From JAHEJN01 sp963787285 (GTDB lineage: Bacteria > Actinomycetota > Acidimicrobiia > Acidimicrobiales > JAHEJN01): DNA of 64,000 nt. A program made the translations under genes and the position numbers. Of the stretch, positions 18,831 through 27,541 are shown piece by piece (position 1 is the first letter of the stretch; every line of letters starts with the position of its first letter). Under the pieces are notes generated by a model, which saw only the letters and a list, made by a program, of their open reading frames with translations, was not told where the DNA came from and did not search any database. Location of the stretch: NCBI GenBank assembly GCA_963787285.1, contig CAWBCM010000010.1:97759-161758 (forward strand). The letters run 5' to 3'.

Positions 18831-19181
18831 TCAGAGGTTGGGCGGTACGCCGAGGAAGTGCGAGGGCGCCGGGGGGACACCTTCGGGCTCCACGGTGTCG
18901 CCGACGTAGTGGAGCGTCGCGAGACTGGTGACGAGCGAGAGAACATCGGCCAAGACGACCTGTCGATCGACGCCGAAGACCTCGGCGAGGTCGGTGGCGA
19001 TCTCCGCGAGGGTCGACTGACCGTCGAGGCACTGCCAGACGATCGATGCGGTGTGATTGACCACCTCGGCGTGACCCGTGCGCTCGTCGACGAGCACGGT
19101 CTCGTCGCCGATGGCGACCATGGTCACCGCCGGCGAGGGAGCGGGCATCGCGTCGGGAGTCAGCCCATCGACCACCGCCAT
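18831..19181 (-). CDS. PqqD-like peptide-binding (RRE-type) protein
   Basis: A 116-residue protein with the PqqD fold pattern: a DETVLVDERTGHAEVVN strand region, TASIVWQCLDG and a helical AEIATDLAEVFGV segment. PqqD domains bind precursor peptides and present them to modifying enzymes in RiPP pathways; many orphan copies exist. The ATG at 19179-19181 has an AAGGA site seven bases upstream. It is divergent from the carotenoid oxygenase and upstream of the 18036 gene in the same frame and strand. No precursor peptide, radical SAM protein or protease is visible nearby, so a complete RiPP cluster is not supported within this window. Confidence 0.72.
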   Translation of the reverse strand: MAVVDGLTPDAMPAPSPAVTMVAIGDETVLVDERTGHAEVVNHTASIVWQCLDGQSTLAEIATDLAEVFGVDRQVVLADVLSLVTSLATLHYVGDTVEPEGVPPAPSHFLGVPPNL

Positions 19182-19313
19182 CAGGATCCTTCCGCTTCCG
19201 GGTACTCGTCGGGGCGAATTCTACGGCAGGCGTCGGCGCGCGACTTGGGTGGCTTTCGGTGCGCGGCCCGTCTGGGCGAGACTGGGATGACGCCTGCGAA
19301 TCGGAGCCTCGCC

Positions 19314-20690
19314 ATGACCGACACCGTTGCCCCCCGCACGAACCTGTATCTGTCGGGGAACTACGCACCCGTGAACGAGGAGGTCACCGCGTTCGACCTG
19401 CCGGTGATCGGCGAGCTCCCCACCGAGCTCAACGGCCGCTATCTCCGGAACGGGCCGAACCCCTCCCAGCCGGTCGACGAGGCCACCCACCACTGGTTCC
19501 TCGGCGACGGCATGGTGCACGGCATCCGGCTGCGCGAAGGACGCGCCGAGTGGTACCGGAATCGCTACGTGGGATCGCAGGCAATCGCCGAGTGGCGGGG
19601 CGAGCCCGACATCGCCGGCCCGAACTGGAACGGCAGCCCCACCGGCCCGAACACCAACGTCGGCGGCTTCGCCGGCACCACCTGGGCCATGGTCGAGGCC
19701 GGTGGATGCCCCGTGGAGCTGACCTACGAGCTCGAGACCGTGGCTCGGAACGACTTCAACGGCACCCTCCCCGGCCCCTTCACCGCCCACCCCAAGTTCG
19801 ACCCCGCCACCGGCGAGCTCCACGCCATGGTCTACGCCCCGGCGCAGTGGTTCGACCACGTGCAGTACGTGGTGGTGGGGCCTGATGCCCGGGTCACCAA
19901 GACGGTCGACATCCCCCTTCCCGGCGTGACGATGCTGCACGACATGTCACTGACCAGTCGCTACGCCGTGGTGTACGACCAGCCCGTCACGCTCGACTTC
20001 GACATCGCCTTCGCCGGCGGCTTCCCCCTGGTGTGGAACCCGGACTACGGCAACCGCGTCGGGCTGCTTCCCCGCACCGGCACCGCCGACGACATCGTGT
20101 GGATCGACGTGCCGCTGGGTTACGCCTTCCACCCGATGAACGCCTACGACACCCCCGACGGTCGGGTGGTGATCGACCTCTGCAGGTACGAGAAGCTCTT
20201 CGACCGCGACCGGCTCGGACCCTGGGGCGACTCACTCCCGCGCCTCGAGCGGTGGGAGCTCGACCCGGCCACTCGTACCGCAACGATCACCGTGATCGAC
20301 GAACGCCCCAACGAGTTCCCGCGCCATCGCAGCTCACTGTCGACCCAGCCGTACCGCTTCGGGTACTGCGCCTCGGTGTCTGCGGTACCGACCGAGGGTT
20401 GGCCGACCGTGAAGCACGATCTGCACACCGGGGAGCGAGTCACCTTCGACCACGGCGCGGGCCGGGCGGCCGGTGAGCCGGTGTTCGTCGCCCGTGACGC
20501 CGGCACCAACGAGGACGACGGCTGGCTGGTGACCTTCGTGCACGATGCGGCGGCCGGAACCGCCGAGTTCGTGGTGATCGACGCCCAGGACTTCGAGCGG
20601 GGCTACGTGGCCCGGGTTCCCCTGCCCCAGCGGGTGCCCTTCGGCTTCCACGGCAACTGGGTCAGCGACGCCAGCGTCGGTCCGGGCTGA
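19314..20690 (+). CDS. Carotenoid cleavage oxygenase family protein
   Basis: A 458-residue enzyme of the RPE65/lignostilbene dioxygenase family, which uses non-haem iron bound by four histidines to cleave carotenoids or stilbenes. Candidate ligands are His in FTAHPKFDP, MLHDMSLT, YAFHPMNAY and FGFHGNW, in family order. RNGPNPSQPV and the HHWFLGDGMVHG segment are also typical. The ATG at 19314 follows GGAG eight bases upstream; ATG at 19287 is an in-frame alternative adding nine residues. No signal peptide is seen. The 3' end is overlapped antisense by the Nudix gene's C-terminal extension. No carotenoid biosynthesis gene is nearby, so the substrate is unknown. Confidence 0.92.
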   Translation: MTDTVAPRTNLYLSGNYAPVNEEVTAFDLPVIGELPTELNGRYLRNGPNPSQPVDEATHHWFLGDGMVHGIRLREGRAEWYRNRYVGSQAIAEWRGEPDIAGPNWNGSPTGPNTNVGGFAGTTWAMVEAGGCPVELTYELETVARNDFNGTLPGPFTAHPKFDPATGELHAMVYAPAQWFDHVQYVVVGPDARVTKTVDIPLPGVTMLHDMSLTSRYAVVYDQPVTLDFDIAFAGGFPLVWNPDYGNRVGLLPRTGTADDIVWIDVPLGYAFHPMNAYDTPDGRVVIDLCRYEKLFDRDRLGPWGDSLPRLERWELDPATRTATITVIDERPNEFPRHRSSLSTQPYRFGYCASVSAVPTEGWPTVKHDLHTGERVTFDHGAGRAAGEPVFVARDAGTNEDDGWLVTFVHDAAAGTAEFVVIDAQDFERGYVARVPLPQRVPFGFHGNWVSDASVGPG

Positions 20691-21136
20691 CCGACGTCGA
20701 CATCCACGTCGACGTCGATGTCGACGTCGACCTGGGCCAGCGCCTGAGCCGCCACGACCACGTCGGCCGTAAGCGTCAGGTGCTCGGCCAGACGATCCGA
20801 CCAGATCCACTTGATGGCGTCGACCTCGTCGTTGGGAGCAAAGGAGTTCCGCTCCTCGATGCTCATCCGGTACCAGAGCACGATCTTGGGATTGTCACCG
20901 ACCCAGTAGCAGGTCGGCTCGAGCCGTTCGACGATCGTGGCCCGAACGCAAGACTCCTCTTCCACCTCGCGTACCGCCGCCTCCTCCCACGACTCCCCGC
21001 GATTCAGCTTTCCCTTGGGGAGCGACCAGTCGTCGTGTCGAGGCCGATGCACCGCCAGAACCTGGATCCCCCGCCTTCGTTCCCGCAGAACCACGCCCCC
21101 AGCGGCGCGAACAAGGGGTGCTCTCGCCTTGGACAC
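20603..21136 (-). CDS. Nudix hydrolase (MutT-like) with Val-Asp repeat tail
   Basis: A 177-residue protein. Residues about 8-140 form a Nudix domain: RAAGGVVLR, then the Nudix box GKLNRGESWEEAAVREVEEE with the last Gly of the consensus replaced by Cys. HRPRHDDWSLPKGKL resembles the actinobacterial MutT1 type that cleans oxidised nucleotides. The C-terminus is odd: a run of Val-Asp/Ile-Asp dipeptides coded by GTCGAC repeats (20694-20738), then about 45 residues running antisense into the carotenoid oxygenase gene. That tail may be spurious or may result from repeat slippage. The start GTG at 21134-21136 lacks a clear ribosome site, so it could lie elsewhere. Confidence 0.78.
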   Translation of the reverse strand: MSKARAPLVRAAGGVVLRERRRGIQVLAVHRPRHDDWSLPKGKLNRGESWEEAAVREVEEESCVRATIVERLEPTCYWVGDNPKIVLWYRMSIEERNSFAPNDEVDAIKWIWSDRLAEHLTLTADVVVAAQALAQVDVDIDVDVDVDVGQPGPTLASLTQLPWKPKGTRWGRGTRAT

Positions 21137-21274
21137 GGCCGCATTGTTGTCGCTCGATCGCGATCGTGCCAACGTGACCGACGCCCACCGGCCGTGCCGT
21201 TGCGATCCGACGCCGGCAGTCGACGTGTCGTACGCTTCGGCCCCAACTGCACGCAACGGAGAAGGGACGGGTCT

Positions 21275-22831
21275 GTGAACCTGCGCACGCTCAGCGACAC
21301 GCTCACCAGGAATGTCACCGATCAGGCCGACAAGGTCGCCGTCCGACTGAGTGAACACTCGCTCACCTGGGCCGACCTCGACCATCGCTCGAACCAGATG
21401 GCGTCCGCGCTGACGGCCGCCGGCGTGTCGGCGGGCGATCGAGTGGCCTTCATCGACAAGAACTCCGTCGAGTTCTTCGAAATGGTGTTCGGTGCGGCCA
21501 AGATCGGCGCCGTGCCGGTTCCGGTGAATTGGCGTCTCGCTGCGCCCGAGATGGCGTACATCATCAACGATGCAGGCGCGCCCCTGCTGTTCATCCACAG
21601 CGACTTCGCCGAGCACCTGGAGGCAATGCGGGGCGAGCTCACCACCGTCGACCACATCGTGGTGATGGGCGAGGCCGGCGACGACGAGGCCTACGAGGAT
21701 TGGCTGGCGGCCCACGACGCCGACGGATTCGAGCGCCACGATGCCGACCCCCACGATGTCGCCCTGCAGTTGTACACCTCGGGCACCACCGGCCACCCCA
21801 AGGGCGCCCAGCTCACCCACGACAACGCCACCTCGCTCATCGACGTGGCCAGCGACTGGGGTATGACCGCGGGCAGCGTGAGCCTGGCCGCCATGCCGCT
21901 GTTCCACATCGGTGGGAGCGGGTGGGCACTGTTCGGCATGGCCATGGGCGCCGAGACCGTGCTGTTGCGCGAGGCCGATCTCGAGCAGTTGCTCCACGAC
22001 ATCAACACCTACGGCATCACGCACGCCTTCCTGGTACCCGCCGTGCTCCAGTTCCTCCAGATCATGCCCCTCGACGGCATCGACCTGTCGTCGATGGAGC
22101 TCATCGTGTACGGCGCCTCCCCGATCACCGAGGAGGTGCTGGTGGGGTCGATGAACATGTTCGGTTGCGACTACATGCAGGTCTACGGCCTGACCGAAAC
22201 GTGCGGTGCGGTCACCATGCTTCCGCCCGAGGACCACCAGCCCGGCGGCGATCTCGCCGAGCTGCTGCGAGCCGCCGGCAAGCCGATGCGGGGCGTGGAA
22301 CTGCGCATCGTCGACCCCGAGACCGGAGACGATGCCGCCGACGGCGACGTCGGTGAGGTGTGGATCAAGTCGCCGACCAACATGGCCGGCTACTGGAACC
22401 TGCCCGAGGCCAGCGCCGAGGCCCTCCCCGGCGGCGGCTGGTTCCGCAGCGGCGATGCCGGCTACATGAAGGACGGCTATCTGTTCCTGCACGACCGGGT
22501 GAAGGACATGATCATCTCGGGGGGCGAGAACATCTACCCGGCCGAGATCGAGAACGTGCTCATGGGCCACGACAAGGTGGCCGACGTCGCCGTCATCGGC
22601 GTGCCGAGCGACAAGTGGGGCGAGACCCCGAAGGCCATCGTGGTCGCAGCGGCCGACACGGAGCCCACCGCCGAGGAGCTCATCGAGTTCTGCCGCACCC
22701 GACTGGCTCGGTTCAAGTGCCCCACGTCGGTCGACTTCGTCGACTCCATCCCCCGCAACCCCACCGGCAAGATCCTCAAACGCGAGCTCCGTGCCCCGTT
22801 CTGGGAGGGACGCGAGCGAGCGGTGAACTGA
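21275..22831 (+). CDS. Fatty-acid--CoA ligase (AMP-forming)
   Basis: A 518-residue acyl-adenylate ligase. Motifs in order are QLYTSGTTGHPKGAQLTH (AMP-binding loop), YGLTETCG, GWFRSGDAGY, then DMIISGGENIYPAEIE and the catalytic Lys in PTGKILKREL near the C-terminus. The enzyme activates a carboxylate with ATP and transfers it to CoA; the chain length cannot be read. The GTG at 21275 has a GGAGAAGGGA site upstream and starts at the family N-terminus. It is a paralogue of the ligase at 28407 but not in the same operon. It is divergent from the Nudix gene with about 140 bases between them. Confidence 0.93.
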   Translation: MNLRTLSDTLTRNVTDQADKVAVRLSEHSLTWADLDHRSNQMASALTAAGVSAGDRVAFIDKNSVEFFEMVFGAAKIGAVPVPVNWRLAAPEMAYIINDAGAPLLFIHSDFAEHLEAMRGELTTVDHIVVMGEAGDDEAYEDWLAAHDADGFERHDADPHDVALQLYTSGTTGHPKGAQLTHDNATSLIDVASDWGMTAGSVSLAAMPLFHIGGSGWALFGMAMGAETVLLREADLEQLLHDINTYGITHAFLVPAVLQFLQIMPLDGIDLSSMELIVYGASPITEEVLVGSMNMFGCDYMQVYGLTETCGAVTMLPPEDHQPGGDLAELLRAAGKPMRGVELRIVDPETGDDAADGDVGEVWIKSPTNMAGYWNLPEASAEALPGGGWFRSGDAGYMKDGYLFLHDRVKDMIISGGENIYPAEIENVLMGHDKVADVAVIGVPSDKWGETPKAIVVAAADTEPTAEELIEFCRTRLARFKCPTSVDFVDSIPRNPTGKILKRELRAPFWEGRERAVN

Positions 22832-22904
22832 GTTCCCGACGAACGCCCGGCGGCCGCACTCCCGTCTCGGGGAGGCAGCCACCGGCCGTCGGTTCCCGCC
22901 GAAA

Positions 22905-24292
22905 TCAGGCCGGTGAGACCTCTTTGACCACTTCGCCGTTCTGGCCCCAGGCCGTGACCAGCCACGACTGCTCGCCGTTGGTGAAGCTCACCTTCACGAC
23001 TTCGCCGGTCTCCTGGACGATCGTGTACTCGAGGCCCGCGGCGGCCTCGACCCACACGATGGTGGCGAGCCCGTTCTCGACGACCACGCCGAAGGACCCG
23101 AGCTCGGTGTTCACGACGCCGTCGTAGGTGCCCGGCGGGGGTGGCGGGGTCAGCTCCTCCACCATGATCTCGTGGTGAATCTTGCCGTCGTCACCGACCC
23201 ACGCCTTCACCGTCTTGATGTACTGCTCGTTGAAGAACTTCGCCTTCACGACCTCGCCGTGCTGGATCAGCACCTGTGACTCCCAACCCTCGGCCGTCGA
23301 CAGGATGGCGATCCACAGCAGCCCGTTCGAGTCGCGCTCGACGACGACCCGGCCGTAGCCGTTCACGTCGATCTCCTTGCGCATCTGGACCTCGGGTTGC
23401 GGTGCTCGCTCCTCGACCAGGATCTCGTGGTGGATCTTGCCGTCGTCGCCGGCCCATGCCTTCACCGTCTTGATGTACTGCTCGTTGAAGAACTTGGCCT
23501 TCACGACCTCGCCGTGTTCGACCAGCACCTTCGACTGCCATCCGTCGGCGGTCGACAGGATGCCGATCCAGAGCGTGGCGGCGTTGCCGTCGCGCTCGAC
23601 GACGACCCGGCCGTAGCCGTTGACGTCGATCTCCTTGCGGGTCTCGACGGCGGGGGTTTCGGGCCTGTTCGGGCTCTCGACGTTCGGACTCCGGAGTCGG
23701 CACCACGGTTCGGGCTCGGGCTCGGATTCGGTCGACCTGGGGAATGACCAACCGTACGACCGGCTCGCCCTCGTCGTCGAGGCCGATGCTCGCCACCAGC
23801 GTCGCACCCGACTCGTGCTCGAGGAAGATCACCAGCGTCGGGGCCTCGGCGGCAACGACGGTCGCCGTCCAACCCTCGTTGGTCTCGACCACTCCCAGCA
23901 CCAGGACCTCACCCCGTCGGGTGTACTCGGCCGTTCCGGCCAGGCCCAGACGGGCGGTCGAGCACGACGTCGGCCGGCGCCTCGGCCTCGGCCGCTTCGT
24001 CGCTCGGCTCGGCTTCGACCTCGGGAGTGGTCTCCACCTTTTCGAGTCCCGGCTCGTCTGCGTTCTCCTCGGTGGCCGGACCGGCCACCTCCACCTGGGC
24101 GCCACCGTTGTCGGCCCGGGTGGTGGCCCACGCCGCGCCGCCGCCGAGCACCAGTACCGGCACCAGTACCGCGATGCCGGCCATGCGGTGCAGGTGCGAA
24201 CGCCGCGCCGCCACCATGCGGGGCCGTATCTGGTCGAGCAGGCCGTCGAGTCGTTCGCTGTCGGACGTTTCGTCACCGTGCATTGCGATCAT
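22905..24292 (-). CDS. Membrane anti-sigma-like protein with tandem repeats (frame interrupted twice)
   Basis: The ATG at 24290-24292 overlaps the stop of the ECF sigma gene (ATGA), typical of a sigma/anti-sigma pair. The N-terminal 60 residues contain a cytoplasmic helix-rich part and one membrane segment (AGIAVLVPVLVLGGGAAWA), followed by an acidic Glu/Ala linker. The remainder is in other frames, with breaks near 23950 and between about 23690 and 23740. The outer part carries two copies, 258 bases apart, of a roughly 78-residue unit starting RKEIDVNGYGRVVVERD and ending HHEI-VEE, then a third related domain. No zinc-finger anti-sigma motif is seen. The role as regulator of the adjacent sigma factor is inferred from position only. 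Confidence 0.6.
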
Positions 24293-24795
24293 GCCTCCGA
24301 GTTGAAGGCGCTCGCCGAGGAGCGCTCACCGAGTGTCGAGCGCAGCGACCGCCGCGCTCGGTGCAGGTGGTACCGGAAAGCGCTCGGCGAGATCCCCATC
24401 GCCGCCGCGCCTTCGTCGGTCGAGTAGCCGTGCCCGTAGTAGATGTCGACGGCCTCACGCTGCTGGCCGGGAAGGGCGGCCACGGCGTGTTCGACTGCCG
24501 GATCGGGTCCGGGTTCCATCGGCTTCTCGTTCACCCAATCGACTGCGGTGGACGAGAGCGCCTTGCTGTGGCGAACCCGACCCCGCTCCATGTCGATCCG
24601 AATGTTGTTCGCGACCCGCTGGACCCAGGCGGCCGGGTTCTGCATCCGTCCGACGCGCCACCACCGTGCGTAGGCACGGATGAACGCTTCCTGCGAACAA
24701 TCGCCGGCGACATGGTCGGCACAACCAGCACGAGACAGGTTGTGCACGACGTCGTCGTAGTTGTCGCGGAAGAACTCGTCGAAGGTCTGGGGCAC
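24289..24795 (-). CDS. ECF-type RNA polymerase sigma factor
   Basis: A 168-residue group 4 sigma factor. Region 2 spans about 10-80 (FRDNYDDVV, SQEAFIRAYARWW with conserved RVANNIRID). Region 4 spans about 105-160 (ALPGQQREAVDIYYGHGYS and the helix-turn-helix with AFRYHLHRARRSL). ECF factors redirect RNA polymerase to envelope-stress or secretion regulons and are usually held by a membrane anti-sigma, here the coupled downstream gene. The GTG at 24793-24795 follows an AAAGGAG site and gives the family length. It is divergent from the large RCC1/FG-GAP surface protein, a plausible target, but no autoregulatory promoter motif was identified. Confidence 0.9.
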   Translation of the reverse strand: MPQTFDEFFRDNYDDVVHNLSRAGCADHVAGDCSQEAFIRAYARWWRVGRMQNPAAWVQRVANNIRIDMERGRVRHSKALSSTAVDWVNEKPMEPGPDPAVEHAVAALPGQQREAVDIYYGHGYSTDEGAAAMGISPSAFRYHLHRARRSLRSTLGERSSASAFNSEA

Positions 24796-24983
24796 CGGTG
24801 CTCCTTTCGGGGCTTTGATCGGCCGGGGTGCGGTATCGCTTGACCACACCGACGAGTGAGCGCCCCGATTTGCTTGGTCGCCGGCGGGAATGAGCCCGAT
24901 GACCCAGAGGCGACCTCCCCGACGACCAGGCGGTGGCTATGGTCACCCGGCGGGCGTCTTTCGACATCTGGAGACGCATCACG

Positions 24984-27149
24984 ATGATCACGACCTCGAA
25001 GTACCGATTGGTCGGGCTGGCACTGGCGGCGAGTACGGCTCTGGCGATGGTCGTCGGAACCGCTCCGAGCTCGCCAGCCCAGGGGCCCGACGTGCCACCG
25101 GTCAGCGGAGCCGAGGCGTCCGAGGGCATTCCTGATACCTCACAGCTCGCGCAGGGGCGCCTGGCGACGGCGGGCTCGCAGAACTGCGTGCTGCTCGACG
25201 ACGCGACGGTGCGCTGCTGGGGCATGAACTTCTTCGGACAGCTCGGCTCCACCGCCTACAACGGCACCAACGTCTCCGACGCCACCCCGGAGACGGCGAT
25301 CGACTTCGGCGTCGGTCGGTCGACCGAGGCCATCGCCACCGGCACCGACCACAACTGCGCCCTGCTCGACAACGCCTCGGTGCGGTGCTGGGGGGCCAAC
25401 GGCGCCGGCCAGCTCGGTTCGACCGCCAACAACGGCGCGATGAGCGCCAACCCCGCTCCCCAACCGGCGGTTGCGCTCGGCCGGGCGGCACAGGTCGTCG
25501 CCGCCGGCGGCAGCCACTCGTGTGCCGTACTCGACAACGCAACCGTCCGCTGCTGGGGGTCGAACGAGTTCGGTGAGCTCGGGGGAGCCACCAACAGCGG
25601 GACGACGACCGCCAATCCCGCTCCCCTCACCGCAGTGGACCTGGGCGCGGCCCGCACCGCCGTCTCGGTGAGCGCCGGCTTCGCCCACACGTGTGGGCTC
25701 CTCGACGACGGCACCGTGCGCTGCTGGGGCTCCAACTCGTCGGGCCAGCTCGGCTCGACGACCAACAACGGCACCACCGATCCGAATCCTGCCGCCGAAC
25801 CATCCGTGGCTCTCGGGGCCGGCCGCATCGCCGTCGCCCTCTCGTCGGGAGTCGCGCACACGTGCGCCCTTCTCGACGACGGCAGCGTCCGCTGCTGGGG
25901 CTCGAACCTGTTCGGACAGCTCGGAGCGGCGGCCAACAGCGGAACCAGCACTCCGAACCCGGAGCCGCTCGCAACGGTCGACCTCGGCACCGGCCGCACG
26001 GCTGTCGCCATCGCCGCGGGCGACGACCACACCTGTGCACTCCTCGACGACGGCAGCGTCCGCTGCTGGGGCCTCAACCAGTTCGGTGAGCTCGGTTCCA
26101 CGACCAACAACGGCACCACCGATCCCAACCCGGCCCCGGCACCTGCTGTGGCACTGGGGGCGGGGAGGAGCGCGTTGGCCGTGGGCGGTGGCGGTTCGCA
26201 CACCTGCGCCCTTCTCGACGACGGCACCGTTCGCTGCTGGGGCCTCAACGAGAGCGGTCAGCTCGGCAACACGACCAACAACGGCACCGACAACGTCAAC
26301 CCGGCACCGCTGGCCGCGGTCGACCTTCCCGCTGTGGCCGTCGACCTCGACGGCGACGGCGTGCGCGATGACACCGACAACTGCCCCACCATTGCCAACG
26401 CCGATCAGCGTGACGTCGACGAGGACGGGCTGGGCGATGCGTGCGACCCCATCGACGGACGTCGCAACCGCATCTTCGTCACCAACGTGATCCAGACCGG
26501 TCCGGCCGACTACGACTTCGTGTTCGGCCATCCGACCGACGAGATCTTCGCCGGCGACTGGAACGGCAATGGCCGTGACGGCTTCGCCCGACGATCGGGT
26601 CGCACCATCCTCGAGGCCGACGAGCAGGGGCGTACGATTCGCACGATCGTGTTCGGCTCGACCACCGACACGCTGTACCGGACCGGCGACTGGGACGGCG
26701 ACGACGTCGACACCTTCGCCGTGCAGCGTGGCAACGTGTTCCACCTGTCCAACGACCCCAGTGGTGCAGGACCGGTGACCACCATCGGCTACGGCCGGGC
26801 CGGCGACCAGGTGTATGTGGGCGACTGGGACGGTGACGGCGACGACACCTTCGCCGTGCGGCGCGGCAACGTCTTCTACGTCCGCAACTCGGTCACCACC
26901 GGCGTCGCCGACGTGGTCTTCGGGTACGGGCGGGCCGGCGACGAGGTCCTCGTCGGCGACTGGGACAACGACGGCATCGACACCTTCGCCGTGCGGCGCG
27001 GCAACGTGATCTTCATCCGCAACGACTTCGTGACCGGAATCGCCGAAACCACGATTGGGTACGGCCAGGCCGCCGACATCCTGTTGGTCGGTGACTGGAA
27101 CGGCGACAACATCGACACCTTCGCCGTCCAGCGCGCCGAGATCCTGTGA
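24984..27149 (+). CDS. Secreted RCC1-repeat / FG-GAP-repeat surface protein
   Basis: A 721-residue exported protein. A signal peptide (about 1-35, LVGLALAASTALAMV) is followed by seven RCC1/BLIP-II-like repeats of about 50 residues with the core C-LLDD-VRCWG-N-GQLG (about 55-420). Next comes a Ca-binding thrombospondin-3-like element (DLDGDGVRDDTDNC, then DVDEDGLGDACDP). Last are FG-GAP repeats with VGDWDGDG and AVRRGN cores (about 490-720). All parts are beta-propeller or Ca-binding folds typical of extracellular adhesion proteins; no enzyme is implied. ATG 24984 lies ten bases after GGAGA. It is divergent from the ECF sigma gene. The FG-GAP end closely resembles the proteins at 6193 and 44475. 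Confidence 0.87.
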   Translation: MITTSKYRLVGLALAASTALAMVVGTAPSSPAQGPDVPPVSGAEASEGIPDTSQLAQGRLATAGSQNCVLLDDATVRCWGMNFFGQLGSTAYNGTNVSDATPETAIDFGVGRSTEAIATGTDHNCALLDNASVRCWGANGAGQLGSTANNGAMSANPAPQPAVALGRAAQVVAAGGSHSCAVLDNATVRCWGSNEFGELGGATNSGTTTANPAPLTAVDLGAARTAVSVSAGFAHTCGLLDDGTVRCWGSNSSGQLGSTTNNGTTDPNPAAEPSVALGAGRIAVALSSGVAHTCALLDDGSVRCWGSNLFGQLGAAANSGTSTPNPEPLATVDLGTGRTAVAIAAGDDHTCALLDDGSVRCWGLNQFGELGSTTNNGTTDPNPAPAPAVALGAGRSALAVGGGGSHTCALLDDGTVRCWGLNESGQLGNTTNNGTDNVNPAPLAAVDLPAVAVDLDGDGVRDDTDNCPTIANADQRDVDEDGLGDACDPIDGRRNRIFVTNVIQTGPADYDFVFGHPTDEIFAGDWNGNGRDGFARRSGRTILEADEQGRTIRTIVFGSTTDTLYRTGDWDGDDVDTFAVQRGNVFHLSNDPSGAGPVTTIGYGRAGDQVYVGDWDGDGDDTFAVRRGNVFYVRNSVTTGVADVVFGYGRAGDEVLVGDWDNDGIDTFAVRRGNVIFIRNDFVTGIAETTIGYGQAADILLVGDWNGDNIDTFAVQRAEIL

Positions 27150-27204
27150 TCGATCGGGCCGGAGTTTGGGAGCAACCGCGGCCGGTGTGCGACGATCTAC
27201 GTCC

Positions 27205-27507
27205 ATGACCGTCCTCATCGCCGGAACCGTCACCATCGACGCCGACAACCACGACGCCATCCTCGGGGCCGCGCTCGAGATGATGGCCGCCACCCAGCGG
27301 GAGCAGGGTTGCATCACCTACGTGTTCACGCCCGATGCTCGCAACAGGGGGGTCTTGCACATCTTCGAGAAGTGGGACTCCGCAGCCGACCTCGACCGGC
27401 ACCTGACCACCGAGCACATGGCGACATGGCGGGCACGAGGCGAAGAGCTCGGGGTGCTCGACCGCGACCTCTTCGTCTACGAGGTCGCCAGCGAGAGGCC
27501 GCTGTAG
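27205..27507 (+). CDS. Antibiotic biosynthesis monooxygenase (ABM/YgiN-like) domain protein
   Basis: A 100-residue single-domain protein of the dimeric alpha/beta barrel ABM family: IAGTVTIDADNHDA, a REQGCITY strand, FEKWDSAADLDRHLTTEHM and a terminal YEVAS strand. YgiN-like members act as small quinol or antibiotic monooxygenases without cofactors, but many are uncharacterised. The ATG at 27205 gives the usual length. It begins a tight three-gene run: the GrdB-like gene starts 5-35 bases after its stop and the CoA ligase follows 17 bases after that. The role in that pathway is unknown; the redox partnership with a thiol or selenol protein is only a possibility. Confidence 0.85.
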   Translation: MTVLIAGTVTIDADNHDAILGAALEMMAATQREQGCITYVFTPDARNRGVLHIFEKWDSAADLDRHLTTEHMATWRARGEELGVLDRDLFVYEVASERPL

Positions 27508-27541
27508 TTCCGTGGTCGAACGCCGCTCACACCGATCGCAC

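Noticed and set aside
18831..18833. TGA between PqqD-like and HprK-like genes as a selenocysteine codon
   Set aside because: No Cys is expected at a fold boundary between the two proteins and no SECIS-like stem was found next to it. The two-gene reading is sufficient.
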